Shown here one piece after another: positions 1 to 9,660 of a stretch of 64,000 nt of DNA. Under the pieces are notes generated by a model. That model was given only the letters and a program-made list of their open reading frames with translations, was not told the DNA's origin and ran no database searches. The translations under genes were made by a program, and so were the position numbers. The DNA comes from Elusimicrobiota bacterium (GTDB lineage Bacteria > Elusimicrobiota > Elusimicrobia > UBA1565), in contig DMEZ01000055.1 in the NCBI GenBank assembly GCA_003450735.1, forward strand, positions 209,317 to 273,316, given 5' to 3'. How positions within the stretch are numbered: position 1 is the stretch's first letter; the number at the start of each line of letters is the position of its first letter.

Positions 1-1
1 G

Positions 2-478
2 ATGCGCGACCTCGAGACCATCGGCCTGGCCATCACCGCCGCCGAGACCGGCCACCTCTGCTTCGGCACCCTGCACACCCAGGACGCGCCTTCGACCATC
101 GACCGCATCATCGACGTGTTCCCCGTGCACCAGCAGACCCAGATCCGCGTCCAGCTCGCGGTCACCCTGCAGGGCGTCGTCAGCCAGATCCTGGTGCCGC
201 GCGCCGACGGGCAGGGCCGCGTGGCCGCCCGCGAGATCATGGTCATGACCCCCGCCATCAGCAACCTCATCCGCGAGGGCAAGACGCACATGATCTACGG
301 CGCCATCGACACCGGCGCCAAGTTCGGCATGGTGCCGATGGACAAGGCCCTCGTCGACCTGGTGCGCCAGCAGCTCATCACGGCCGACATCGCCTACCAG
401 TACGCCCACAGCCCCAAGGTCATCGAGCAGCTGCTCGGCTACAAGCCCAAGAACATGTCCGCAGAGCTCATGGGGTGA
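2..478 (+). CDS. pilT: Type IV pilus retraction ATPase PilT, C-terminal part (5' truncated by window edge)
   Basis: This is the C-terminal 158 residues of a PilT-type secretion ATPase, the hexameric motor that depolymerises type IV pili at the inner membrane. The visible part holds the conserved RDLET and AAETGHLCFGTLHTQ stretch (His box) and the IIDVFP and REIM segments typical of PilT. It matches the same part of the complete PilT encoded at 1752-2831 almost residue for residue over its first half and diverges at the C terminus, so the two are paralogues. The real start and Walker A motif lie upstream of the window. The stop codon overlaps the GTG of the next gene, indicating an operon. Confidence 0.93.
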   Translation: MRDLETIGLAITAAETGHLCFGTLHTQDAPSTIDRIIDVFPVHQQTQIRVQLAVTLQGVVSQILVPRADGQGRVAAREIMVMTPAISNLIREGKTHMIYGAIDTGAKFGMVPMDKALVDLVRQQLITADIAYQYAHSPKVIEQLLGYKPKNMSAELMG

Positions 479-1392
479 ACCGCATGGACAAGCTGACCCT
501 GCTCAAGTCGCTCAAGCTCTTCAGCCGCGTCCCGCAGGAGCAGCTCCTCCAGCTCGAGGAGTTCCTCAAGCCCCTCACCCTGGCCGACGGGGAGGCCGTC
601 TTCCACGAAGGCTCCGTGGGCGACAGCCTCTACTTCATCGCGGAGGGGCGGGTGCGCATCGCGAAGCTTTTGCCCCGGGAGGGGGCTCCCTCCGAGGCGC
701 CGCTCTACAAAGACCTCTCCATCCTGGCCCCGGGGGACTGTTTCGGCGAGATGGCCCTCATCGAGTCCGTGACCCGCTCAGCCGACGCCCTCGCGTCCGG
801 GCCGACGGTCCTCCTGCGTCTGGGCCGCGAGGACCTCGACCGCTGGCTCGCGGCCAACCCCGCGCTCGCGCTGGGCTTCTTCGCTCAGCTGGTGCAGGTC
901 ATCTCGGGACGCCTGCGCCGCTCCTCCGACGAGCTGGCCCTGCTCTTCGACCTGAGCCAGGTCCTCCTGGAGCCATTCACGATCGCGCGCGACCTCCTGG
1001 GCCGCGTCCTCGACCGCATCACCCCCCACATGGACGGAGCCTGGGCCGCCGGCGCCTACGCCTACAACGAGTTCAACGACGAGCTGGAGCTCGCGGCGAC
1101 CCACGACGACTTCGCCTCGGTCCCGGAGGCCTCCAAGAAGGCCGCCGCCGAGGGGCGCACGGGCTGGCTCGACGACCAGACCTACGTGGTCTCCTTCCCC
1201 GGGCCGCGCCACGCCCTGGGCTGCTTCCTCTTCCGCCGCGCCGCGCCCCTCTCCGAGGAGGAGCGCACCGAGCTCGACCGCGCCCTCACCACCACCGCGC
1301 GCCTCATCTCCACGGCCATCGAGAACATCTCCTTCCGAACCGAGGAAGGCTTCCGCTCGAGGCTGAACAAGGTCAAGACCACGGAGTTCTGA
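475..1392 (+). CDS. Cyclic-nucleotide-binding (Crp-like cNMP) domain protein
   Basis: The 305-residue protein has an N-terminal cNMP-binding domain (about residues 10-145) with the EGSVGDSLYFIAEGRVRI and GDCFGEMALIESVTRSADAL signatures. The C-terminal half (about 165-290) has no recognised DNA-binding helix-turn-helix and resembles a GAF-like sensory region. It is therefore more likely a second-messenger receptor acting on the pilus machinery than a transcription factor; that is an inference from its position between two pilT genes. The GTG start at 475 overlaps the pilT stop, and an in-frame ATG at 484 is an alternative. It is followed one base later by rsfS. Confidence 0.8.
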   Translation: MNRMDKLTLLKSLKLFSRVPQEQLLQLEEFLKPLTLADGEAVFHEGSVGDSLYFIAEGRVRIAKLLPREGAPSEAPLYKDLSILAPGDCFGEMALIESVTRSADALASGPTVLLRLGREDLDRWLAANPALALGFFAQLVQVISGRLRRSSDELALLFDLSQVLLEPFTIARDLLGRVLDRITPHMDGAWAAGAYAYNEFNDELELAATHDDFASVPEASKKAAAEGRTGWLDDQTYVVSFPGPRHALGCFLFRRAAPLSEEERTELDRALTTTARLISTAIENISFRTEEGFRSRLNKVKTTEF

Positions 1393-1393
1393 C

Positions 1394-1751
1394 ATGCCCA
1401 AGACGCCCGCTTCCCCCAAGACGCTCCCGCTCGCGAAGGCGGCGGCCCGAGCGGCCGCCGACAAGAAGGGCGAGGACGTCGTGCTTTTGAACGTCGCGCG
1501 CTTCAGCGCGCTCACCGACTACCTGGTCATCGCGAGCGCGACCTCGCCGGCCCACCTGGAAGCCCTCCAGTACGGGGTCGAGGACGCCCTGGATGGGAAG
1601 GCCCGGCTCTCCCGATGCGAAGGGCGCCGCAGCGACACCTGGCGCGTGCTCGACTACGGCGGCGTGATGGTCCACCTGATGCGCCCCGAGACCCGCGAGT
1701 TCTACGGCCTCGAGAAGATCTTCCGGGGCTGCCGGACGACGAGGGTCTCCG

Positions 1752-1759
<8 letters not shown>
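1394..1759 (+). CDS. rsfS: Ribosome silencing factor RsfS
   Basis: The 121-residue protein matches the RsfS/Iojap (DUF143) family. These bind ribosomal protein L14 on the 50S subunit and block subunit joining under starvation. Recognisable parts are KGEDVVLLNV, the LTDYLVIASATSPAHL segment and the C-terminal YGGVMVHLMRPETREFYGLE stretch, all near their usual places. Length is normal for the family. It starts one base after the cNMP-domain gene and overlaps the next pilT by eight bases. Its usual partner nadD is not adjacent; instead it sits between two pilT genes. Confidence 0.92.
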
Positions 1760-2827
<1,068 letters not shown>

Positions 2828-2831
<4 letters not shown>

Positions 2832-4489
2832 TCCTGGCGCACCTGCGCAAGGCGCTCCTCCGCGAGCTCGCCGCCTGGGCGGCCGAGCAGGGCCTGAGCG
2901 CCCCTGAAGAAGCCCTCATCAACCCGGTCCCGCCGCACGTCCCGGCCGACCTCTCCCTGCCCTACCCGATGCAGGCCGCGAAGGCTTTGAAGCGCAAGCC
3001 CCTCGAGGTCGCGACCGAGCTGGCCGCGCGCTTGAAGGACCTGCGCAGTCCGGAGGTCGATTTCCCCCTCCTGGAGTCGGCCGAGCCCGCGCCGCCCGGC
3101 TTCATCAACCTGCGCCTCTCGGAGCAGGCCCTCGTCTGGAACTTGGCCATGGCGCTGGGCCGCCCGGCGGACGGGGACTCTCCCTACGGCTTTGACCCCG
3201 ACGCGCCCAAGAGGGCGATCAACCTCGAGTTCGTCTCGGCCAACCCCACCGGCCCGGTCCACGTGGCCTCCGCGCGCGCCGCGACCCTGGGCGACTCCCT
3301 CTCCCGCATCCTGCGCCGGCGCGGGCACGGGGTGAGGACCGAGTACTACGTCAACGACGTGGGGCGGCAGGTGGAACTGCTCGGCCGCTCGCTTCACGCC
3401 CGCTTCGCGGAGCTCAAGGGGAAGCCCTCCGAGTTCCCCGAGGACGGCTACCACGGCGAATACATCAAGGCCCTCGCCGCCGAGGCTCCGCCGGAAGCGG
3501 AGGGCTGGGGGCCTCCCGAGTTCTCCCGTTTCGGCGTCGAGAGGATGCTCACGGCGCACCGGCGCGACCTCGAGGAGCTCTTCTTGGTGCGCTTCGACCG
3601 CTGGTTCCGCGAGTCCGAACTGCATGATGCCAAGGCGCTCGACAGGACCCTCGAGAAGCTCAGGAAGCTCGGGCGGGTGTACGAGAAGGAGGGCGCGGTG
3701 TGGCTCGGCTCCTCCGACACCGAGGCCGGTGATGATAAGGACCGCGTGCTGGTGCGCGCGGACGGACGCCCCACCTATTTCCTCTCGGACATCGCCTACC
3801 ACGAGGACAAGCTCGCGCGCGGCTTCAAGGAGCTCATCGACATCTGGGGCGCCGACCACCACGGCTACGTGCCGCGCATGCGGGCCGCCATCGAGGCGCT
3901 GGGGCACCCCCCGGGCACCTTCCACGCCATCATCCACCAGCTGGTGCACCTCTTCCGCGGCAAGGAAGCCGTGAAGATGTCCAAGCGCGCCGGCGAGTTC
4001 GTGACCTTGCGCGAGCTCGTGGAGGAGGCGGGCCTCGACGCCTGCCGCTTCTTCTTCGCCCTGCGCAGCCCGAACGCGCACATGAACTTCGACATCGAGC
4101 TGGCCAAGAAGCAGTCGCAGGAGAACCCGGTCTACTACGTGCAGTACGTGCACGCCCGCATCCACTCCATCTTCCGGGAAGCCGAGAAGCACTCGCTGAG
4201 GACCTCCCCGGGCAGCCACAAGGAGCCCACGGCGCGGGCCCTGCTGGTCAAGCTCGCCTGGTTCCCGGAGGCGCTGAGGAACTGCGAGCGGGAGCTCTCG
4301 CCGCATCCCCTGGCGAGCTATCTCATGGAGCTCTCGGGCCTCTTCCACCCCTTCTACGAGCAATGCCGCGTGGTAGACACTCATGCGATCGAGACTTCGG
4401 GCAGCCGCCTGAACCTCTGCGCGGGCGTGGCGCGCATCATCGCGGACGGGCTCAGCCTGCTCGGCGTCTCGGCGCCCGAGAAGATGTAG
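2828..4489 (+). CDS. argS: Arginyl-tRNA synthetase
   Basis: The 553-residue class I synthetase charges tRNA-Arg in the cytoplasm. It has the N-terminal Add-1 domain (1-100), the NLEFVSANPTGPVHV active-site entry, the KMSKRAGEFVTLREL loop and the DALR anticodon-binding C terminus ending GLSLLGVSAPEKM. The canonical HIGH tetrapeptide reads HVAS here, so the second catalytic histidine is replaced by serine, whereas KMSK is intact. The gene overlaps pilT by four bases and closes the operon that began upstream of the window. The accessory islet begins 23 bases after its stop. Confidence 0.95.
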
Positions 4490-4512
4490 ATGAGTCGCCG
4501 CCAATTTCTCGG

Positions 4513-6213
4513 ATGCCGCCCATGACCCCCGAGAAACTCCTCTCGCTCATTGCCGCCGGCGAAACGCTTGACATAGAGTTCAAGGGCGAGGAGAAGCGCC
4601 CGCAATCCGATGGAGACATCGTTGATGCCGTAGTATGCCTTGCCAATAGGCCTGGGAATGAGCCCGGCTGGCTACTTGTCGGCGTTGAGGATGACGGCCG
4701 GATTACCGGAGCACGTGCGCGTCATGCCGACCGAACCGACCCTCTGCGGATCCAAGCGCTGATAGCCAATTGCACACGGCCATCGCTTTCAACACATATC
4801 GGAATTGTGCGCGTGGGCACGCAGAGCATAATCGTCATTGAGGTCCCCCTTGTTCGGACGCCCATTGGAACAGCCGATGGCAAGCATCTGCGCCGCGCTC
4901 TAGGCGGAGACGGCAAACCCGCCTGCATTCCGATGCACTTTCATGATATGCAGGGAATGCAGGCCGACCGCGGCCTACTCGACTATTCCACGCTAGATGT
5001 TCATAGCGCTTGTTGGAACGATTTAGACCCTCTGGAATTCGAACGATATCGCCGCTTCGTCCGAGAGAGCCAAGGGCGTGGCGATGCGAGCTTGGCGAAT
5101 TTAAGCGATATGGACCTGGCGAAAGCCTTGGGAGCGGTTCGAGTCAACCGCTCAAAGACATCCATTTGCGTTTTGGGTCTTCTTCTTTTTGGGCGCGAAG
5201 AGAGCCTGCAGCGGCTACTCCCAACGCATGAGGCCGCTTTCCAAATATTGAGCGGGCTCACAGTCAGAGTCAATGATCATTTTCGATGGCCGCTGCTACG
5301 GACAATGGATGAATTGTTCAACCGATTCCGCGCTAAAAACCTTGAGGAGGAATTGCTGGTTGGCATGCTTCGCATTAGTGTTCCAGACTACGCGCCTGCC
5401 GCATTCCGCGAGGGTATTGCCAATGCCCTCATCCACCGCGACTACACTCGACTCGGCGCCGTGCACATCCAATGGCACGACGACCGAATTGAGATCTCCA
5501 ATCCTGGCGGTTTCCCCGAAGGCGTGCGGCTAGACAACTTGCTTGTCACCCAGCCGCGACCGCGCAATCCGATTTTGGCCGATGCGTTCAAACGGGCCGG
5601 AATCGTTGAACGCACAGCGCGAGGCATCGACACGATTTTCTTCGAGCAGCTCCGAAACGGCAGGCCCGCCCCCAGCTACGCGCAAAGCAACGAGACTGGC
5701 GTGTCGCTAACGTTGCCCGGCGGAAAAGCAAACCTCGCTTTTGCGAGACTCATTGCAGAGGAAATCCAAGCGGAGCGCCCCCTCTCGCTTGATGACCTGC
5801 TCGTTCTCAACCACTTATGGCTCAATCGACAGATGACGACGTCTGAAGCCACCCGATTGATTCAAAAGCCGGAAACCGCTACTCGCGGAAGCCTCCAACG
5901 GCTTTTGGAGACAGGCCTAATCGAGGCGCGGGGCGAACGCAAAGGCCGCAACTGGCACCTGTCCGCCAATACCTACAGGCGGCTTGGGGAGAAGGCAGCA
6001 TACGTACACCAACACGGTTTCGAGCCCATGCAGCATGAACAGATGGTGCTCCAGTATGTCGACAAACATGGTCGAATAACCAGAGGCGAAGCCGCTGAAC
6101 TCTGCAGACTATCGCCGGACCAAGCTTACCGCTTACTCCAAAAAATAGCGCGAAGTGGCCAACTCATCCGGCAAGGAATCAAGAAAGGATCGTGGTATGG
6201 GCGCCGCGCATAA
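4513..6213 (+). CDS. AlbA_2 (Schlafen-type) domain / HATPase_c_4 ATP-binding protein with winged-helix C terminus
   Basis: The 566-residue protein starts MPPMTPEKLL. Residues 7-120 form an AlbA_2 (Schlafen AlbA) domain with ETLDIEFKGEE near the start and LLVGVEDDGRITG. Residues 295-345 carry the HATPase_c_4 block REGIANALIHRDY followed by DDRIEISNPGGFPEG. Residues 420-566 look like two winged-helix segments. Proteins of this type occur as regulators and in mobile or defence loci; the nuclease or ATPase role here is inferred. Base composition is clearly more AT-rich than argS and the glycosyltransferase on either side, which suggests horizontal acquisition. Together with the helicase gene 150 bp downstream it forms a two-gene islet. 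ATG 4522 is an alternative start. Confidence 0.85.
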   Translation: MPPMTPEKLLSLIAAGETLDIEFKGEEKRPQSDGDIVDAVVCLANRPGNEPGWLLVGVEDDGRITGARARHADRTDPLRIQALIANCTRPSLSTHIGIVRVGTQSIIVIEVPLVRTPIGTADGKHLRRALGGDGKPACIPMHFHDMQGMQADRGLLDYSTLDVHSACWNDLDPLEFERYRRFVRESQGRGDASLANLSDMDLAKALGAVRVNRSKTSICVLGLLLFGREESLQRLLPTHEAAFQILSGLTVRVNDHFRWPLLRTMDELFNRFRAKNLEEELLVGMLRISVPDYAPAAFREGIANALIHRDYTRLGAVHIQWHDDRIEISNPGGFPEGVRLDNLLVTQPRPRNPILADAFKRAGIVERTARGIDTIFFEQLRNGRPAPSYAQSNETGVSLTLPGGKANLAFARLIAEEIQAERPLSLDDLLVLNHLWLNRQMTTSEATRLIQKPETATRGSLQRLLETGLIEARGERKGRNWHLSANTYRRLGEKAAYVHQHGFEPMQHEQMVLQYVDKHGRITRGEAAELCRLSPDQAYRLLQKIARSGQLIRQGIKKGSWYGRRA

Positions 6214-6233
6214 AATAACCGCGCGCGGTTATT
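6214..6233. repeat. Perfect 20-bp palindrome after the AlbA_2 gene
   Basis: AATAACCGCG is followed directly by its exact reverse complement CGCGGTTATT. It begins one base after the TAA stop of the AlbA_2 gene and lies 130 bp before the helicase gene. There is no T-run after it, so it is not a standard terminator. A dyad this exact could be an operator for a winged-helix or AlbA_2-type regulator, or an RNA hairpin with a short GC loop. Confidence 0.7.
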
Positions 6234-6363
6234 CCCCAGTTTGGATTGATTTGAGCGCATATACCCGGGATTCACCGTCTTCTGAAGCCGGGGAGAAGAC
6301 GTTCCATCTTGAATCTTCTTCTGCGAAACAGCGACCTTGAACTAACAGCCCCCCGTCGAAACC

Positions 6364-9300
6364 ATGCCCCAAAATCCTACCACCCACCTGCCGTCCGATG
6401 TCACAATCGCAATCAAGCACGCGAAGCTTCAATACAAGGCAAGACGGATAAAGAATCTAGCCGACTTCACTGACGATGGTAAAATGATGGCCTTCGTGCC
6501 AGATCCCGTGGCTGATGAAACCTGGGCTGTCGGTGGCCAGATTCAGTTCTGCAACCCGTTGCCTGGGAAGGAAGAAGAGGTCATCGAGAGCGGGGAAATT
6601 TTGGAATTTGATCCGGACACTGGAAAAATCTACGTCGATGTGCCATCGCTGAAAGGCGACAGGGATATCCACGCATTCCAATTGCGGTATAAGCCCTTCG
6701 ATTTTGCCATGGCTCTGGAAAATGCTTTCACCCGTTTGGAGAATCATGTTGACTTGGTGAAAGGCGTCCTGAGACTCGCATGTGGAGAAATCCAAAATCC
6801 CGATCCTGCACCAATTCCAGAACTGCCCAGCACCGAAGACCAGGGAATCGTTGACGATATCTGGCAAATACCCTGGTCGTTGCTCTGGGGGCCGCCAGGT
6901 ACCGGCAAGACTCAAAATGTCTCCGATGCACTTGCACGATTTGCATTGGGAGAAGGTATCGGCAAAGTATTGGTCGTTACTCCTACCAACATCGCAGCGG
7001 ATGAAGTCGCGCATAGGATTTGCAGCATATTAAGTCGAAGCGGCAAATTAAATACCCCCAAGGGCTGTTTGGTTTATCGTGGGGGGCGCGGCGCAGGAAA
7101 AAAGCTAAGCAAGGATTACCCACAGTGCCTTCGAGATGAGGCTTACGCCAAGGGATACGATGCGAAACGAAGGAAGATGGATGAACTGCTCGAGCAGCGT
7201 GATGACGCCCGGCACCGCAAGCTGTATACCGAAGCTAGTAGGATAAACAAGCAGTTGCAGGATTTACGCGCGACATTACCTGATGAGACGATGTTCGCTA
7301 TCACCAAAGGAGCTGCGCGCGTGATTATACTCACGACCTTCCGCGCTCTGGCCCTGGTGGGACAGGGAAAGAATCCAGCACTCATGGACAAGGTTATTGT
7401 AGATGAGGCGGGTATGGTCTCGCGCCTCACGACTGCAGCTATGGCAACCCTGGGGAAATCGGTCATGCTTGCAGGAGATCCGAAACAGATCGGGCCGATT
7501 TATACCTTGCCGCCAGGGACATCAAAGGAAATCCGGACGTGGCTGTTGAAGTCGGGACTTAGCCATTTGGTCAGCGTTAAGGAAAGCTTGGCATATCCGC
7601 ATGTTCGGTTCCTGGATTTGCAGTATCGCATGCATCCAGATATCTCCAAAACAGTAAGCGAGTTCACCTATGACGGCATACTAAAAGATTCGGAAACGGC
7701 AAAATTGTTGGTGGGGGAGCACCCAACGACACTGAAACTCCCAAAGGAACGAGCCTCATGCATTATCCTTGATGAGGTTGCGCATATGCCGGAGGATGTT
7801 TGCGCGAAGAAAGCGGCCACAGGCAGAGGCTCTGAGCGTGATTTCTCGGCGAAAATCGCTGTCGGCTTGGCTCTTGCCGCGAGTGAAAAAGGCGACGAGG
7901 TCTTGATCCTGACTCCTTACCGCGCACAGGTTCGGCTCCTCCGCAAGAAAATTCGATCCTTGGACCCGGCCAGCAAAAAAAGAATTTCCGTAGGGACGAT
8001 TCATCGGCATCAGGGCGCCGAACGCAGCGTGGTCATCTTGGATGCAGTCAAGGGTGCGATTTCCTGGCCCGGACCTGAAATCGGCATGCTCTTGAATGTC
8101 GCCGTCAGCCGCGCCAGAAACCGCTTTATCCTTCTCGCATCTCAAGCTGAGAGAAACACCCCGATTCTGGGCAGACTGGCTGGGCTGCTAAGAGTGGCAA
8201 CATTAGATGTGCCAATCTACGACGACAATGGACAGCAGGTATTACTCGCCCACGCCGTACCCAGGTCTGCTGGGCTGCGGTCGTCATTATTCGGAGACGC
8301 CCCGACCGCAGTGTCGGGCAACCTTGGAGAAGAAATCGCCAATACGGGGAGACATTTCCTTGCCTCACAGGAACAGACCAGGCTTATCGAAAAACTTCCT
8401 GGCGATGGACACTATCTTGTTCGAGGCGTGGCGGGCAGTGGGAAGTCTTTGATTTTGGCTAATTGGGCCGTAAAATTGTTACAAAAGGAAACCAAGGCAA
8501 ATATTCTGGTTACGTTTTTCAATAAGGGAATGAAGAATCTTCTGGAACGCATGCTGGACGACGCCTGTAAACGCCATGGCGTTAGTGTTTCCCTTGCCAA
8601 GCAGATTCGCGTGGTTCATGAGGCGGCAATCGGCAACGTGAATGAGAAGTTTGATGCTGTTTTTGTAGATGAGGCCCAGGATCTCGAAGCATCACGAATG
8701 GTTCAAGTGTACTCGCTGTGCAAAGAAGTCGACAAGGCTGGCAGGAAATCGAAGAATTTTGTGCTGTTCCATGACGATTCGCAGAATATCTATGGGCAAA
8801 AGACTCTAGAGGAATTTAAAACCGAACTCGAGAAATCGACAGCGACAGAGCAGCGGGATTTCGCGGATCGGCTTTCATTTCAGGGACGTTCCTCCGTTTT
8901 ACGCGAGACATATCGCTCAACGCAGGCTATCCTTGGGTTTGCAATCAACATGGCACTGGACCCAAAGCAAATCTATTCCCAAGCAGAATCCGGACTGCTT
9001 GTATTTATGAAGGTCACTGAACTTGCTGAAGCGGGGCTGCTCATTCGCCCACAGGATTCGCCGGATGGCGTATATGAGGTTCGGTACGCGGAGCGACAGG
9101 GAACAACTCCCATTGTAATCCAGACGGAAAAAGCTGTTGCGCTAACGGAACTAGCCAAAGAAGTCAAACACCTGATTGAAGAGGAAAAGGTCGCGCCTGG
9201 CAGCATCATGGTTGTGTCAATCAAGTCGCCGAGTCGTGTTGTAACAGAACTAAGCAGGGTGGGAGTTCCAGCCGTCGCCTATGGCGGGAAAGAGGGCAAC

Positions 9301-9594
9301 GATCCCGGCACATTGCCGGCGACGCGGCCTGACCATGTGCGGTGCACGACCGTATTCTCCTGCAAAGGCCACGAGGCGCCTGTTGTCATGTTCGCTAATG
9401 CTAATGAAATCGAGGATTTGAGCTGGATGCAAAATCGCCCTGCTGCCCAGATAAACAAAATCAGGCGATGCATGCTGTATGTCGCTTTGTCTCGTGCCAT
9501 GATAAGACTCTACGTATTTGGATGGAAGTCGCCGCTCATGGACGCCGCTAAAGCATACGCTGGGCCGGGCACTCCAATACAAATGGTTTCATGA
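6364..9594 (+). CDS. Tandem SF1 helicase: UPF1/IGHMBP2-like motor fused to a UvrD-like motor
   Basis: The 1076-residue protein contains two full superfamily 1 motors. The N-terminal one has Walker A GPPGTGKT at 176-183, VIVDEAGMVS at 344-353, GDPKQIGPI at 371-379, LQYRMHP at 419-425, GTIHRHQGAERSVVILD at 544-560 and NVAVSRARNRFIL at 578-590, as in UPF1/IGHMBP2 helicases. The first 170 residues resemble the 1B barrel of that family. The second has Walker A GVAGSGKS at 688-695, VFVDEAQDLE at 766-775, RETYRSTQAIL at 847-857, FSCKGHEAPVVMF at 998-1010 and LYVALSRA at 1038-1045, as in UvrD/DUF2075 helicases. All ATPase motifs look intact. It pairs with the AlbA_2 gene; a nucleic-acid-surveillance or defence role is inferred. 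Confidence 0.88.
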   Translation: MPQNPTTHLPSDVTIAIKHAKLQYKARRIKNLADFTDDGKMMAFVPDPVADETWAVGGQIQFCNPLPGKEEEVIESGEILEFDPDTGKIYVDVPSLKGDRDIHAFQLRYKPFDFAMALENAFTRLENHVDLVKGVLRLACGEIQNPDPAPIPELPSTEDQGIVDDIWQIPWSLLWGPPGTGKTQNVSDALARFALGEGIGKVLVVTPTNIAADEVAHRICSILSRSGKLNTPKGCLVYRGGRGAGKKLSKDYPQCLRDEAYAKGYDAKRRKMDELLEQRDDARHRKLYTEASRINKQLQDLRATLPDETMFAITKGAARVIILTTFRALALVGQGKNPALMDKVIVDEAGMVSRLTTAAMATLGKSVMLAGDPKQIGPIYTLPPGTSKEIRTWLLKSGLSHLVSVKESLAYPHVRFLDLQYRMHPDISKTVSEFTYDGILKDSETAKLLVGEHPTTLKLPKERASCIILDEVAHMPEDVCAKKAATGRGSERDFSAKIAVGLALAASEKGDEVLILTPYRAQVRLLRKKIRSLDPASKKRISVGTIHRHQGAERSVVILDAVKGAISWPGPEIGMLLNVAVSRARNRFILLASQAERNTPILGRLAGLLRVATLDVPIYDDNGQQVLLAHAVPRSAGLRSSLFGDAPTAVSGNLGEEIANTGRHFLASQEQTRLIEKLPGDGHYLVRGVAGSGKSLILANWAVKLLQKETKANILVTFFNKGMKNLLERMLDDACKRHGVSVSLAKQIRVVHEAAIGNVNEKFDAVFVDEAQDLEASRMVQVYSLCKEVDKAGRKSKNFVLFHDDSQNIYGQKTLEEFKTELEKSTATEQRDFADRLSFQGRSSVLRETYRSTQAILGFAINMALDPKQIYSQAESGLLVFMKVTELAEAGLLIRPQDSPDGVYEVRYAERQGTTPIVIQTEKAVALTELAKEVKHLIEEEKVAPGSIMVVSIKSPSRVVTELSRVGVPAVAYGGKEGNDPGTLPATRPDHVRCTTVFSCKGHEAPVVMFANANEIEDLSWMQNRPAAQINKIRRCMLYVALSRAMIRLYVFGWKSPLMDAAKAYAGPGTPIQMVS

Positions 9595-9660
9595 TTGAGC
9601 ATGTTGAGATGAGACACTCATTGCCTCCAAATCCTGCCGCTCCTGGACGGAATTGACCCC

